A DNA stretch of 64,000 nucleotides from positions 18,120,001 to 18,184,000 of the forward strand of contig NC_079880.1 in assembly GCF_029227915.1 (NCBI RefSeq). The letters run 5' to 3'. The notes under the pieces were generated by a model. The model was not told the DNA's origin and did not search any database. It saw nothing but the letters and a program-made list of their open reading frames with translations. Positions within the stretch are counted from its first letter, which is position 1, and the number at the start of each line of letters is the position of its first letter. Shown piece by piece: positions 30,960 to 41,502 of this stretch. This stretch comes from Hydractinia symbiolongicarpus (taxonomy: Eukaryota > Cnidaria > Hydrozoa > Anthoathecata > Hydractiniidae). A program made the translations under genes and the position numbers.

Positions 30960-31144
30960 CCTGCTGCAAAGTACGCCACCATCTTAAGGACGTCATTGGC
31001 GTCCATTTTTGTAGATGTCTTTGTTATACACAAAAATTTCTTACCTGCCATAGCATAAGCAAAGGTGAAACCACGGTCCACGACGGTTTCATATAACATG
31101 TCCAGAATGTCTTTCTCTTTCAGGGTTACGTTGCTTGTTGCCAT
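30960..31144 (-). pseudogene. Polinton gene D (copy Y), truncated by element X
   Basis: 61 codons survive, from MATSNVTLKEKDILDMLYET at 31144 to VAYFAAG. The frame then runs into the X terminus and stops after eight foreign residues. The intact X copy (14293-14544) has 83 residues. The break is exactly at the AG end of X, as expected for integration. The 6 bp next to the end (CCTGCT, 30960-30965) are the predicted target duplication. Confidence 0.78.
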
Positions 31145-31171
31145 TTATTTAGTGTCATTTTTTGAAAAAGT

Positions 31172-31525
31172 TCAATGCATCTTGAAGATGTCAATCTGAG
31201 GCTGTTTCCCCTGCCGGGGCTCTGGATTAGTCGCCGGCTTGTTAGATTCATTTCCACCCCTAATAAAACTGCACCATACGCCAACCCCTATGGCAACCAC
31301 GGGGGTCAGGGTCCCTATGCCGTTCATGTATACATCCGTTGTCTGTACGGAACCGGCCCCAGAAGAGGTTTTGACTGCAGGCTCTACAGTCCCCTCTTGT
31401 TGCTTCATTTCTTCCTTCCTCTTCTTCATCAGTGCAGCCAACTTGCGTCCTTGGGCCACACGCCCCCGATGCTTTGGTGGTTTTATAATGACTCTCTCTT
31501 CTTGTTTCTGATCTTCTTCACTCAT
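31172..31525 (-). CDS. Polinton small gene B (copy Y), 117 aa, intact
   Basis: Starts MSEEDQKQEERVIIKPPKHR at 31525, with GRVAQGRKLA as in X and Z2, a Lys/Glu helix, a Ser/Thr linker, one hydrophobic segment (TLTPVVAIGVGVWCSFI, about residues 74-90), and an end QPQIDIFKMH matching the X ending. It is the best preserved copy of gene B in the window. Four bp separate it from the end of A, and 27 bp from D. Function unknown; a single-pass membrane protein with a conserved C-terminal tail is predicted. Confidence 0.72.
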   Translation of the reverse strand: MSEEDQKQEERVIIKPPKHRGRVAQGRKLAALMKKRKEEMKQQEGTVEPAVKTSSGAGSVQTTDVYMNGIGTLTPVVAIGVGVWCSFIRGGNESNKPATNPEPRQGKQPQIDIFKMH

Positions 31526-31529
31526 TTTA

Positions 31530-32023
31530 TTATAGCACCGTCCGAGGATCTTCCTCGTTAGTCTCCCCCTCTTCCTTTTTCTTGCCCATATGTCTCGCGG
31601 TATGGCCCGCTACCAGGATAGGCGCTAAACACCTCCCAATGGTTCAATACACCAGGATACCATGATCTGTCATACAGTCTCGGATTATAGGGTCCTCTTT
31701 GACATCTCGACGTAATTCATCTACATTGTCGATGTCGACAAAGTTCCCAATCAGATTTGCATACAGGCTAATCACGTGAGTAGTCAACGCCTTGGCCGTC
31801 TTCTCACCCTTCTCTTGCAATTCACGTTGTACATACTCGGTATGTACTTGTCTATAGCCTCTTCTGGGACCTTGTCGACAAACTCTTCCGTGCATTTTTT
31901 CGGCAGAAGGTGCCCTTTGCCCTTACGTAGGGCCTCCTTCAGGACCTGGCTTCTATCGATTGGTTTCTCTATCTGTTCATATTCTGCAGAGGCATTGTCA
32001 AATACTTGTGCAATATCAGACAT
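31530..32023 (-). pseudogene. Polinton small gene A (copy Y), frameshift and stop
   Basis: Starts MSDIAQVFDNASAEYEQIEK at 32023, with RSQVLKEALRKGKGHLLPKK, then a frameshift near 31840, then QEKGEKTAKALTTHVISLYA, NFVDIDNVDELRRDVKEDPI and GILVY. An in-frame TGA at about 31642-31644 interrupts it, and the frame continues CLAPILVAGHTARH to a TAA at 31530. The gene-A core (EKGEKTAKAL, xDVKEDPII) is unmistakable. The upstream hydrophobic extension of the open frame (32104-32024) is not conserved in the other copies. Confidence 0.72.
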
Positions 32024-32105
32024 CTTTTTTAGTAGTCGTTTATAACGAAAAAGAAAATAAGCGATCATGGCATAGGGTAGAACTATTAGTAAACACACCT
32101 CCATT

Positions 32106-35100
32106 TTATTCCCCGGTAGAGGCTAGGGGGTAATGGCCACGGGCAAGTGTTGTAATTTGATCGGGTTGTACGAGCTTTTTGTCATCCGCCCTGTTGAGTG
32201 CTAACTTGTTCACCTCTTGGGTGTAGATTTGATGGCCCTTGTTTTGAATCAGCACTTGTCTCTTGTAGACGTCAACACCCTCTTCCAGACATCGCCTATA
32301 GTCGTCGAAGGTGATAGATTTTTTGGTTACACATCTCTTTACGCCCTTAGCTTTGCAATCACAGCCCTCTTTGATAAGGCTCTTATAAGTATATAGCTTG
32401 GCCCTTAGGGTGATGAACTCGGTCATGATTTTCCCCGCTAATTCATCCTTCATGAGGCCTACGACCCTTTTGTTTTTGCCTGTAGGGAGAGGCCTTCCAT
32501 CATCTGGATTATAGGCACTTGTGTCAAAGCGTGTTTCAACATCCCGCGCGATATTCTTGTAGAAATCCTCTGTTCGTATGTGGTATACAAAGCTGTCCGT
32601 ATCCATGTGGCAGAGCTGTAGCTTGCTACCATATTTGAGCTGCATGTAGTCGTAATGGAACTCATACATCACCATTTTGACATATCTAGTATCGCCTGGA
32701 CCAATGTATACGGGCTTGTTCATCTTGACCTCTGTCTTGCCCATTTCAACGCCTAAGAGGTGCTCGCTGAACCTGCTTCCACCTTTTAAATCTGGCTTCA
32801 TGAAGAGCTTCATATACTTGTCCTCGTTAGTGATCAGCTGAATGTTGCGATGATTTCTAATGTTTTCCATAGTATTGACAAATACACCTAAATTCATAAG
32901 CTTGTAGAAGTCCTTCTCGAATTCGTTTTTGGCAGCTGTTCTCACCCTCGTGTTATGATCGATGTACCCTTTAAGCCAGGATTTAAGGCCTCGTGAAGGG
33001 CTCTGATATGTACCACGTACTTTCGCTTGTCCTCCAAATTTGGTACCAATTTCTCGACCTTGTAGACCGTCGTGCGTTCGGGTAGGAACGGCAACTCATT
33101 ATGTCTATCATGTAGTCTCTCAGGGTAGTCGATATCAACTTCTCAAATGTACCCATGCCTATTGTCCATAACGAGCTTCTCGATTCGCCTTTCGGTAAAT
33201 GCCTCGACGTTTGACACCCATTTATAGACGTCCGTTGGAAGGTCTCGCCACATCGCCCATCCATACAGGTTATTAGCATCCAAATACTGCAGGTAGGAGG
33301 ACTCCTCATCAGGATCGTGCTGGTCCCCCATATACCTATTATTTGCTTTGTCATAGCGATGTACATCCTGGGTTATACCTCCACGGATACCCTTCTCAAA
33401 CATCAGAAGCATGTCGGGATCCGTGAGGATCTTTATCCTGATCCTGGTAAATTTGAGTGCCGCTGTAAAAGTGCGCAGGATCAAGCTTGTAATTCGTCAA
33501 GCACACGTCCCGAAACGTCTCGAAGACGTCGGCTAATAGCAGTACGTCTGTGCTGAGGCACACGTCGTGGTTGTCGCCCATGGTTACATCATCACCCTCT
33601 GGGGTAATGACATTCCATACCTTTTTCGCGTATTGATATTCTTCATCACTAATCCCCTTCATGTTCAACTTGGTGTAAAAGGACGCCTTTGGAGGTAGCT
33701 TCGACTCCTCAAATCGTTGCCAGTCATCCATGTACTCATAAGGGTATACGCTCTTCCTGCGCATGAGTTTAAATGTATCATCCTTATTGAAAAACCAGCG
33801 GAGATTTTTACACTGCTCATCGTCGAGGTTGCTTGCCAACTTGTCTAACGAGGATGGCATGAATCGGCAACTATCGATAAACCGAATCTCAATCTTCTTA
33901 TACGTCTCACCATCGCCATATCCCATCCCTCCAAGCGGTACGTTGATTTTAACGTTAAAACTGATATATTTTTCAGTATTCTCGGCTATGCAGCCAATGT
34001 CCTGCGTGTCTTACTTCTCGCCCAGTTCCCGTATGAAGAGATGGGCTTCATACCCCGACAAGTTGTGGAATATTACAGGTATGTGACTTAGTATCTTGTA
34101 TTTGAGATTGCAGCTGTTATGGGCCGCGGCTCTATGCAACCCTGTATGGTGACAATAGTCCCTGACTTTACGGTTATTCTCACAGTCATCGAAGGGTTTT
34201 AGGCAGATGTGGCATTTCGATGCCTCGTCATGTTTTCTTTTTAGGACCTCTGTTAGAGGCATCATGGGTTGCTGCGGGTATGTATTGTAGAGTCTTTTCA
34301 CCTCGTCCTCTAGGTGGTCCACAATTCGCTTGACGCAGTCCTCGCCCCTGTATACTGTTAGTGAATCCGGTACCTCCTCATAGGCGAATGTGCTATAGGT
34401 ACACCAGCCAGATGGTACATGTTTGCTCAGCCTTTTCGTCTTGGTATCCCTGGCATCTTCTACCGGGACTAGCAGACTCTCGAAGTCCGCATAGGTAGCA
34501 AAGGATACCTTGAATTGTTGTTGGCCATCCTTATAGTATAGCCATTTTTCAGCCTCTGTTGGCATCGTGATTTTAACGGACTCGTGGTCCTTGCAGTAGC
34601 CATAGTGCTTGTCCCTCGATTCAACCGTGTTGAAGCCTTGTAGGCAGTTCAGGCAGAAGTGCATTGCATTCCTATTCTTCGAGGTCTCCTTGCCTAAGAG
34701 TCGTGATAGACTTTTGACGGCCGTATAATGACTCTTTTTATAATCCGTGATAAGCAATAGAGGCACCACCTTGGTACGTCAGTTGCGCACCGATTGACGT
34801 AGGATGTTTATCTTCTTTCCCGTTATATACAAGACATTTACCGCAATGTCCGGGTTATTCACCTCGAATTTGTATATGCTCTTGGTGCTGGTCGGAAACT
34901 CTATACCCTCTCAGTTGTAGAAGCTTGCGTAGGGCCTAAGCTTAATGATTCTTTGGGGGTCTCTTTCAATCCCCGTATGATGTAAGGATGCTATAACAGC
35001 CCATTTGAAGCACTACGCATCCTCATTTCTTGGGTTAATGACGGTCTTCTTTGAGGCCATCCATTTGGGTAGTTCGATATACGATGAACCCCTTGTTAGC

Positions 35101-36018
35101 CTCAATTTGTGAAAGTCTACATTGTGGTGTAGGATTCGACTAATCGTAAAGCCACTCTGGGGTAGTGCTGGATTCTCCACGTGTGTTTTGATTTGAGCAA
35201 ACATCCTATCCAGCATGTCGTCCACGTCGCTACCCTGGAAGACTGAGGCCATATTACAATTGAAGACCTTATTCACCTCAATATATTCATCGTTTGCCTC
35301 GCCCGGGTTTGTTTTCTTCCTCTGCATGATCCATAGGGAGAACTATACCTTCGCTGACCCCATATCTTCTACCTGCCCCTCAACCAAGGTTTTCACGTTG
35401 GGTTTCACCATTCCTATATACCCGTCGACGTCTGCTCCTCCTACTCCGGAAATGGGGAAAATTCGAAAGGTCCTGCGGATGGCATGTCTTTGTTCCTGGG
35501 GTGTAAAATCTTGCCCCGGCTGTTCATATAGATTTTGGATGTCTTCTATATAGTCTTCCTCGCCTTTTTTTCTACCTCGTCATGAAGCGTAGGTCTTGTG
35601 TTGGCTGCCCTGTTATAGAGATCCATCACCCTACGTTTAAAGGCTGTATAGGTTCTCTTGACCCCCTCTTTTATAGGCTTTGGAACAGCGTCCACAAACC
35701 AATTATACCACCCCTGCATCTTATCCCTTACAACAGAACGATTTTTGGACAGTTCCTGTTTCTCGAATAGGTCCATCTCAGATGGGGGCAATACCCAGTT
35801 ATGCCATTCCCTGATTTTACCCCCCATAGTTGTCTCTCGAAGACGTCCATATCCTCGGGCGTTATTGGTTCAGCTGGTTGCTTGGGTGGCCTCCATTTGT
35901 ACCTCCGTGGTACTTCATCCAATAAAGAAATCAATTCAGCCTTGCGTAGCTTGTAATACACGGCTAAGCCACGGGTTTTCGCAATATCACGTAATTGTTT
36001 TACGGTGTATGTATACAT
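32106..36018 (-). pseudogene. Polinton Y DNA polymerase B (type b) with N-terminal SAP-like domain, fragmented
   Basis: About 1300 codons. N-terminus (36018-35728): SAP/Rho-N-like YTVKQLRDIAKTRGLAVYYK with a basic helix, for DNA binding. A helical linker follows (35827-35546). Then GSSYIELPKWMASKKTVINP (35013-35327), a CxxC...H...C finger (FCLNCLQGF, KHYGYC), Exo I YADFE near 34490, a CHICLK/CHHTGLHRAAAHNSCN zinc region near 34130-34230, Exo II FIDSCRFMPSSL near 33870, Exo III LLLADVFE near 33530, Pol A LDANNLYGW near 33265, Pol B KLMNLGVFVNTMEN near 32890 and Pol C MDTDS near 32605. The Pol B site has lost the usual G-K. At least seven frameshifts or stops separate the pieces. It differs from the X/Z polymerase in almost every region outside the motifs. 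Confidence 0.85.
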
Positions 36019-36310
36019 TTCTTTATTGTATAGAGTTTTTTACATTCTCAGAAAATTTCATTCCGCTCGACTAACGCGAGGTTTACTGCGCATGCGTTGA
36101 TTATTAGCATTCTGTAGAGGGAATTCCCCCTATGCTAGAAATTTACTCATTTTTGTATGATTCAATGACTTTATCACTCACTAGGGACTTTACCCTACTC
36201 AACACTGCATGATAGAGACTTACCCCTTGAATTCCATGGCTAAGCACGGCATGGTACTGGATGGTACTGGATATACATAGCTCAACACTGCATGGTACTG
36301 GATGGGCAGT
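36019..36310. other. Probable 5' and subterminal region of Polinton Y
   Basis: Non-coding DNA upstream of the Y polymerase. It contains an NRF1-like TGCGCATGCG (36087-36096), GAGGGAATTCCCCC, GGGACTTTACCCTACTC (about 36184) related to the X terminal repeat, and direct repeats GGTACTGGAT (three times, 36249-36305) and CAACACTGCATG (36199 and 36283). No terminus of the ACTACTACT type was seen. Confidence 0.45.
36087..36096. promoter_or_regulatory. NRF1-like site upstream of Y polymerase
   Basis: TGCGCATGCG, 69 bp upstream of the Y polymerase start codon (36018, minus). Same 10-mer as in the X and Z1 terminal repeats. Confidence 0.45.
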
Positions 36311-36739
36311 GATTTGTTGTGACGTCTGTGTGTGCGCGTGTGTGCGACTGCGCTAGAAGGAACATTTTCCTATATCTCATAACACAATATAATAATAATA
36401 AAAAATACTGAATACTGTCTGAGAATTTGCTCTAGAAGTGCTCTTTTATTTAACCATGTGAAACTAATCTTCAAGCTTTGCAATTTTCAGGTACTTGAAT
36501 ATCTGAAATCCAATGTGTACATGGTAAAGAAAAGCGTATTATCATTAATGACTATATGCTCCAAAATTGCTCTTATTTTAGTCTATTTTCTCATACTAAT
36601 TGTTATATTATAGTTCACACTATTTAAAATGTTAATAAATTGTATGCATCAGATTTATTGTTAAGTAAAAAAATGAATTTTATTAAGAAGACAATACTTT
36701 TACTAGCGCATTGCGTGCTTCTCGCTACTTGCGGAACCA

Positions 36740-36790
36740 TTTTGCGTGACAGACAGACGCACCCCGTGTGCGTCTGTCTGTCACGCAAAA
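36740..36790. repeat. Perfect 23-bp inverted repeat, 5-nt loop
   Basis: Arms 36740-36762 and 36768-36790, exactly complementary; they include TGCGTGACAGACAGACGCAC. It stands at the left edge of the 126-bp tandem array. Confidence 0.95.
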
Positions 36791-37130
36791 TATATATTAT
36801 AATATAGACTAGTCGCTAACCCGTGGAAAAATCTGCGGGGTCGCCTGTCCTTTATATATCGTATTTCATGTTCCCGTAACAAAAGGCAAACAGACGCACG
36901 AAGGGACAGACGGAATACGGCTATTATTAAAGAGACTAGTCGTTAACCCGTGGAAAAATCCACGGGGTCGTCCGTCCTTTATATAGCTCATTTCGTATGT
37001 CTCGCTACTTGAGGTGCCATTTTGCGCAGAGACAGACAGAATACGGCTATTATAATAGAGACTAGTCGTTAACACGCGGAAAAATTCCCGGGGTCGCCCG
37101 TCCTTTAAATTTACCCGTGGCAACAAAGTG
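36790..37130. repeat. About 126-bp tandem repeat, three copies
   Basis: The word GACTAGTCG occurs at 36807, 36934 and 37060 (spacings 127 and 126). Each is followed by TAACCCGTGGAAAAAT-like sequence, GGGGTCG and CGTCCTTTA, and preceded by ACGGCTATTAT-type sequence in copies 2 and 3. A partial related unit (CAGACAGAC...CTATTATTAAAGAGA) lies at 37590-37622. Probably a tandemly expanded miniature transposon. Confidence 0.85.
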
Positions 37131-38230
37131 GACAGAAATATATGGCATTTGGTATACATCTTTCCCGAGAATGTGCCGCAACTTTTTCTGTTGAGTTTTA
37201 TGAAAAACGGACAACAGATTTGAATTCCTTATCAAAAATGTCATAAACAAAGAAAATTTCGAAACAATGCAGCAAGTAAACAACATGCTATTATAATTTA
37301 AAGACTTGTGGCATGTCCAACCTCTTTTTGAAAAACGAGGCGGGACATGGTAACTTGAGCATTAAGAAAACTTTAACTGTGATATATATCTCCTCAAAAT
37401 AGCACTTTCTGTTGGCGTATCAAGTTAAACTTTTACACATAAATTAAACAAACTATGCTGAATTCAAATATGGTATTCATATTTTACGAGTTTAAAAAAA
37501 GTATGACTCATGGTCTCTGGAAAGGTGTATTGATGCGCATTTTAAAGATTTCGTCTTTCCGTTACAGGACACGGCTTTCGCGGACTTACAGACAGACAGA
37601 CCACGCTATTATTAAAGAGAAGAGATGTTTTATGTATTTTAGCATTAATGAAATATACTCTATTGCTTTTTAATTTAGCCACCCGTTTAAAATGTGCAAA
37701 AATATTCAATTATAAATAATTCAGCACTAACGAAGACGTTAATTTACCGTTTGCATGTGAAAAACATCAAATTTTTGTAACTCTACGATATTTCCAATAT
37801 CAAATCATTCTTAGTCTTGTTTCTACATTTTTTTGTTATGATGGAGGTAACATGTAAATTTATTTATTATGGAGCAGACCAAGGCAGTCAGCCTCTGGTC
37901 TTTAAAATCAACACTGTCATCATGAACTCCTATTTAGCGGCCGTACCGTGGGCAGTTCGCCTATTCTTTAATCTTTATTTGTTTAACTTTAACGGTCGAT
38001 TGAAAAACGAAACAAAAACAAATCACGAGCAACAATGGATGAACAAATTTCTATTTTAATTTAACAAATTTCTATTTCTGTTGTATTTATGGAAAAAAAA
38101 TGAAGAAAAAAAAAAGAAAAGATTTTTGGGTAAGGCAGTAAACGAGGACTTGCCGCATAAAAATATCGTACTTGTTAAAAAGATGCAAAACATTTTGGTT
38201 TCGATTGGCTTAAAATGTCTAATGACGTAA

Positions 38231-38297
38231 TTGTTCGCCCGTGATTGAAAAATATAGTAGAAAAGGTTTCCAATTTTTCAGCAATCACGGCGAACAA
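38231..38297. repeat. 16-17-bp inverted repeat, 34-nt spacer
   Basis: TTGTTCGCCCGTGATTG (38231-38247) against CAATCACGGCGAACAA (38282-38297), with one bulged base. Likely a miniature foldback element or hairpin RNA; nothing else supports transcription. Confidence 0.7.
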
Positions 38298-39858
38298 AGA
38301 ATATTAAGCAATAATGGCATTGCGCATGCTCAGAACTGAGCGTTACAGCTTAGACATGGGGATCCGGCTTTGGATTGATCGTAGCATTGTTTACTCTGTT
38401 TTTCAGGTTTTTGACAAAACGAAACACCCATGACGTAATTCTATATAACTCTTGCAGTTCACTTTATTTCTTTATTTCTCAATACATTTTCAATCGAGCG
38501 TTAAGCATTTTCAAAAAACCAATGGAAATTTTTTTCACAATCCGATTCAACGTGTTGCAAGGTGAGTTTGTTTTAAAATGATTTGGAAGTGTGCCACGGA
38601 TATGAAAATTTTTGCCTCTCTCTGAGCACCGAACGGAAGTAGTCGTGTTTTGTTTTGGTAACTATTTTTACTTTTTTTCCCTTTCTTTGCTGTTTTAAAT
38701 TTTATTTTTTAAAAGATCAGTGTTTAATATCACTATTTAACTGTTCAAGTCAAGAGTGAATGTAAACGAGATGTAGACAAGAAGAGTACTATAAAGTCAA
38801 TTTCTTTACTAATGGCGGCGAAAGTATTAGAATTTATGTCTGTTCCATTGGGGAGGTGTGGGATGTACTAAATTCAAAAAAAAAAATGTTATTCAAGAAA
38901 TATTAGGTGCATGGAAAACTTATACAGTTCTCTCAAAACACGGGACGCGTACTCAATACGAATTTCTAAATAAAATAGTTTTTGTACTTTTGCAGGAACC
39001 TTGCTGAAGTCAGCAAAATTTTTAGACCTTTGTATCTCCTTAACCGTTCATCAATGGATAAACTTGATTTCCTCGAATTTCTGTTTGTATATGCACTGCT
39101 GACGTCATCAAACCATCCAAAACAACATTTTTCCATTGTCCTTCTGCCTAAGTGGATTTTTTCACGGGCCTTATCGACTAGTTATGTAATAGTTTAACAT
39201 TATCTACGATACGAGCGAAACCTTTAAACAATTTGGCCCTGGCCATCAGTTTGTCTCGTTGAAAAGTTACGATGAGATCCATTTACGTGTGAGAAGATCA
39301 TTATTATTATTTTCTGTCAATTTTCTGTCAATAGAAAGAACAAGGTGCAGGACCCAGACCAAGGAATACAACACTGAAGATACCTTTTGCACTGAAGTGA
39401 CTCCACCTCTAGCTTCTATGGCTAAACGCATGTGATTTAAAAAGTTTTTCAGTGAGAAATTAAAAGGCAGACTGGAAAAGGTCGAAATGCCCACCAATTG
39501 CTTTTTTTGTCTGTAAAGAGCCGTAATATGGTCCAAGGCAGACAGCAAATTATCAAAAGAAAATTAAGCAAAAAACAACAACACAAAAATGCATATGTAA
39601 ATAGGCTTTACTTGTATTATTGGATCATTATATTAACAACAACATAAACAAGAACAGATAAATACAATAAAATAAAAATAGATTATATAGCTAATTAAAA
39701 ACAACCTTACAACACAATAACCTACAAAAACGCGAAAGAATGAACACTAATTTAGCACAACATTCAGTCAAAAATGCTACGGTCAACGGTTAAAATAAAC
39801 AATTGTCTTCGTAAGGTGGATTTCCTGTCGGCCTATAGAAAACTGTCGTAAATTTACC

Positions 39859-39913
39859 TAAAGTCGGCGAAAAGCACTCCACAGTCGGCAAAATGTGCTT
39901 CTCGCCGACTTTA
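39859..39913. repeat. 19-bp inverted repeat (AAAGTCGGCGA type)
   Basis: TAAAGTCGGCGAAAAGCAC (39859-39877) faces GTGCTTCTCGCCGACTTTA (39895-39913), with one mismatch. Weaker pairing continues outward through CGTAAATTTACC and CCAAATTTTACG. The loop contains another GTCGGC. Confidence 0.75.
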
Positions 39914-40804
39914 CCAAATTTTACGGTAGCCTATGGAGTCACTTGGAATATGCCTGAAGTATGAAATAGGAAAAAATACGATGTACCTTTTAAAGGTGTT
40001 TAAAAAGAAACATATATATATATATTAGGAAAAATCTTACAGACTCGGCAGAGCACCGTGAAGGAGATACTGCTACAACATAATATAAAAAAGCGAAGTG
40101 AAAACGGAACCTAATTGTAACGATTCTAGAAAGCGCGGGTAGGCTAAATTTATCCTTGCGAGTGCCGGGTTCGCCAATGTGTGAATCTGCCCCTGGTATT
40201 ACCAGTATATTCTACCTTGCCGTTTACGATAGTGGATGTAAAGAAATCTGCTACAGTAACCTAGATAAACAGCCACTTCATCAAACTTTCCGCAGCTCAG
40301 TGAGTGGCCGCTATGGTTTCTTGCAAAACCACATTCCACGGCTGGGTTGGTACCGAAACTGGCCTAAAATCATCTATTTCCGTCGCATCGTCTGTTTTAG
40401 GAATAGGAAATATTTTTCCTTGGAACGGAAGGGACAAGCACAAAACTTCATGTTATTGCGCACGTTTTAATACAGTATACACACTTTGCGCAATACTCAC
40501 GAAAAAAAATAATCTTATTGGCTAACTAATTTTCTACCTGTTGTTTTCGTACATAACGCAAAGAAAAAGTTAAACTCGATTCTACTTTGTCCGGATTTGA
40601 ATGGAAAGGAAAATTTACATACATACGCACGCTAAGTACCTTTTCTGTTCCTGTCTGTTTCGTTCCGCGGAAAATTTTCTTGAAGTGAAACGTAACCTTT
40701 ACGATACAATATTAAAACGTATTGTTTGTAATGACTCGGTATGGTTCAGAATAATTTTAGAATAAAAGGCTTAAAATGATACTTTAGAAAACGGAGGCAT
40801 GTTA

Positions 40805-41218
40805 AGGCGGGCTCAAATGCATCCAACATTTCATCCAACATCGTAAATGTTGGATGAAATGTTGAATGCATTTGAGTTGTTGAACCAAATTAGAGAAAGA
40901 AGAAAAAAAATCATGTTGGATGATTTTGGATGAAGTTTGATCTCGGTTAAACTTTTCATCTAACATTTTCAGCTTCATACAACACAATTTTCATGAATCT
41001 TCATCTTGGATGCATTTGAATCAAATTTCATCCAACATCTTACGATTTCCTAAGTATATTACGTAATTTGAAAGGTCAAATAAATGAACACGTCATATGT
41101 TGGATGAAGCAACTCAAATGCAAATTTCGAATTTTTCAACTTTCGAAATTCGAACAAATTTTCATTCGGACCAAAATGTTGGATGAAATGTTGAAAGCAT
41201 TTGAGTTGCGTGCCTTTT
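40805..41218. mobile_element. Miniature inverted-repeat element built of GTTGGATGAAAT words
   Basis: The left end has a 30-bp arm (40812-40841) and its complement after 5 nt (40847-40876, one mismatch). The right end (41176-41205) carries the same word GTTGGATGAAATGTTG and mirrors the left end (AAGGC...CTCAAATGC versus GCATTTGAG...GCCTTTT), so the ends form terminal inverted repeats. Diverged copies of the word lie at 40920, 41005 and 41098. No coding. No sure target duplication. Confidence 0.7.
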
Positions 41219-41502
41219 GAAGGGTTTCAAATCGCCAAAGGCTTTTCTATATGGATAACGCTCTCCGCCGTTGGAGCTAAATTAAAAAAGGTAGACAAAT
41301 ATAATTGCTACTATTCTATTCCGACGTAAACTTCGAAACAAGTTTAAAAACAAATTAATATACCACAAAATATGCGTGGATAATTTATTGTGCCAAAAAT
41401 ATTATAATGGTTTAATTTCAGTGTATATGTAGGAAAGAAGGAGAGAAGAAATAAATATTTGCATTGCATTCTGGATGAGTTTTAAGCACACAAGAAGTCA
41501 AC

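Larger units (their letters stand above)
30960..36100 (-). mobile_element. Polinton/Maverick element Y (part; cut by X)
   Basis: A second Polinton on the minus strand: type-b polymerase (36018-32106), then genes A, B and D. D is cut at 30960 by the terminus of X. The remaining Y genes should lie on the other side of X, outside the window. The right end is somewhere beyond 36100; GGGACTTTACCCTACTC at about 36184 resembles the X terminal-repeat word GGGACTTTCCCCTACTC at 30695, so Y may extend to about 36310. The terminus itself was not found. Confidence 0.8.
36311..41502. other. Host intergenic DNA, no supported gene
   Basis: AT-rich stretch with only short, unconserved open frames. It holds the repeats listed separately (36740-36790, 36790-37130, 38231-38297, 39859-39913, 40805-41218). 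The region immediately before 41503 should contain the promoter and 5' UTR of the RNA-binding gene, but no TATA box could be assigned. Confidence 0.6.

Noticed and set aside
31175-31561. Plus-strand frames over genes A and B of Y
   Set aside because: They are mirror frames of the conserved minus-strand genes A and B, which have homologues in X and Z2.
37817-38059. 80-codon plus-strand gene
   Set aside because: No homologous family, no splice or promoter support, AT-rich chance frame.
40156-40525. A coding gene, perhaps resembling a single-stranded DNA-binding protein
   Set aside because: A faint wording likeness only, two overlapping frames of about 100 codons, no start context, splice sites or neighbours to support it.
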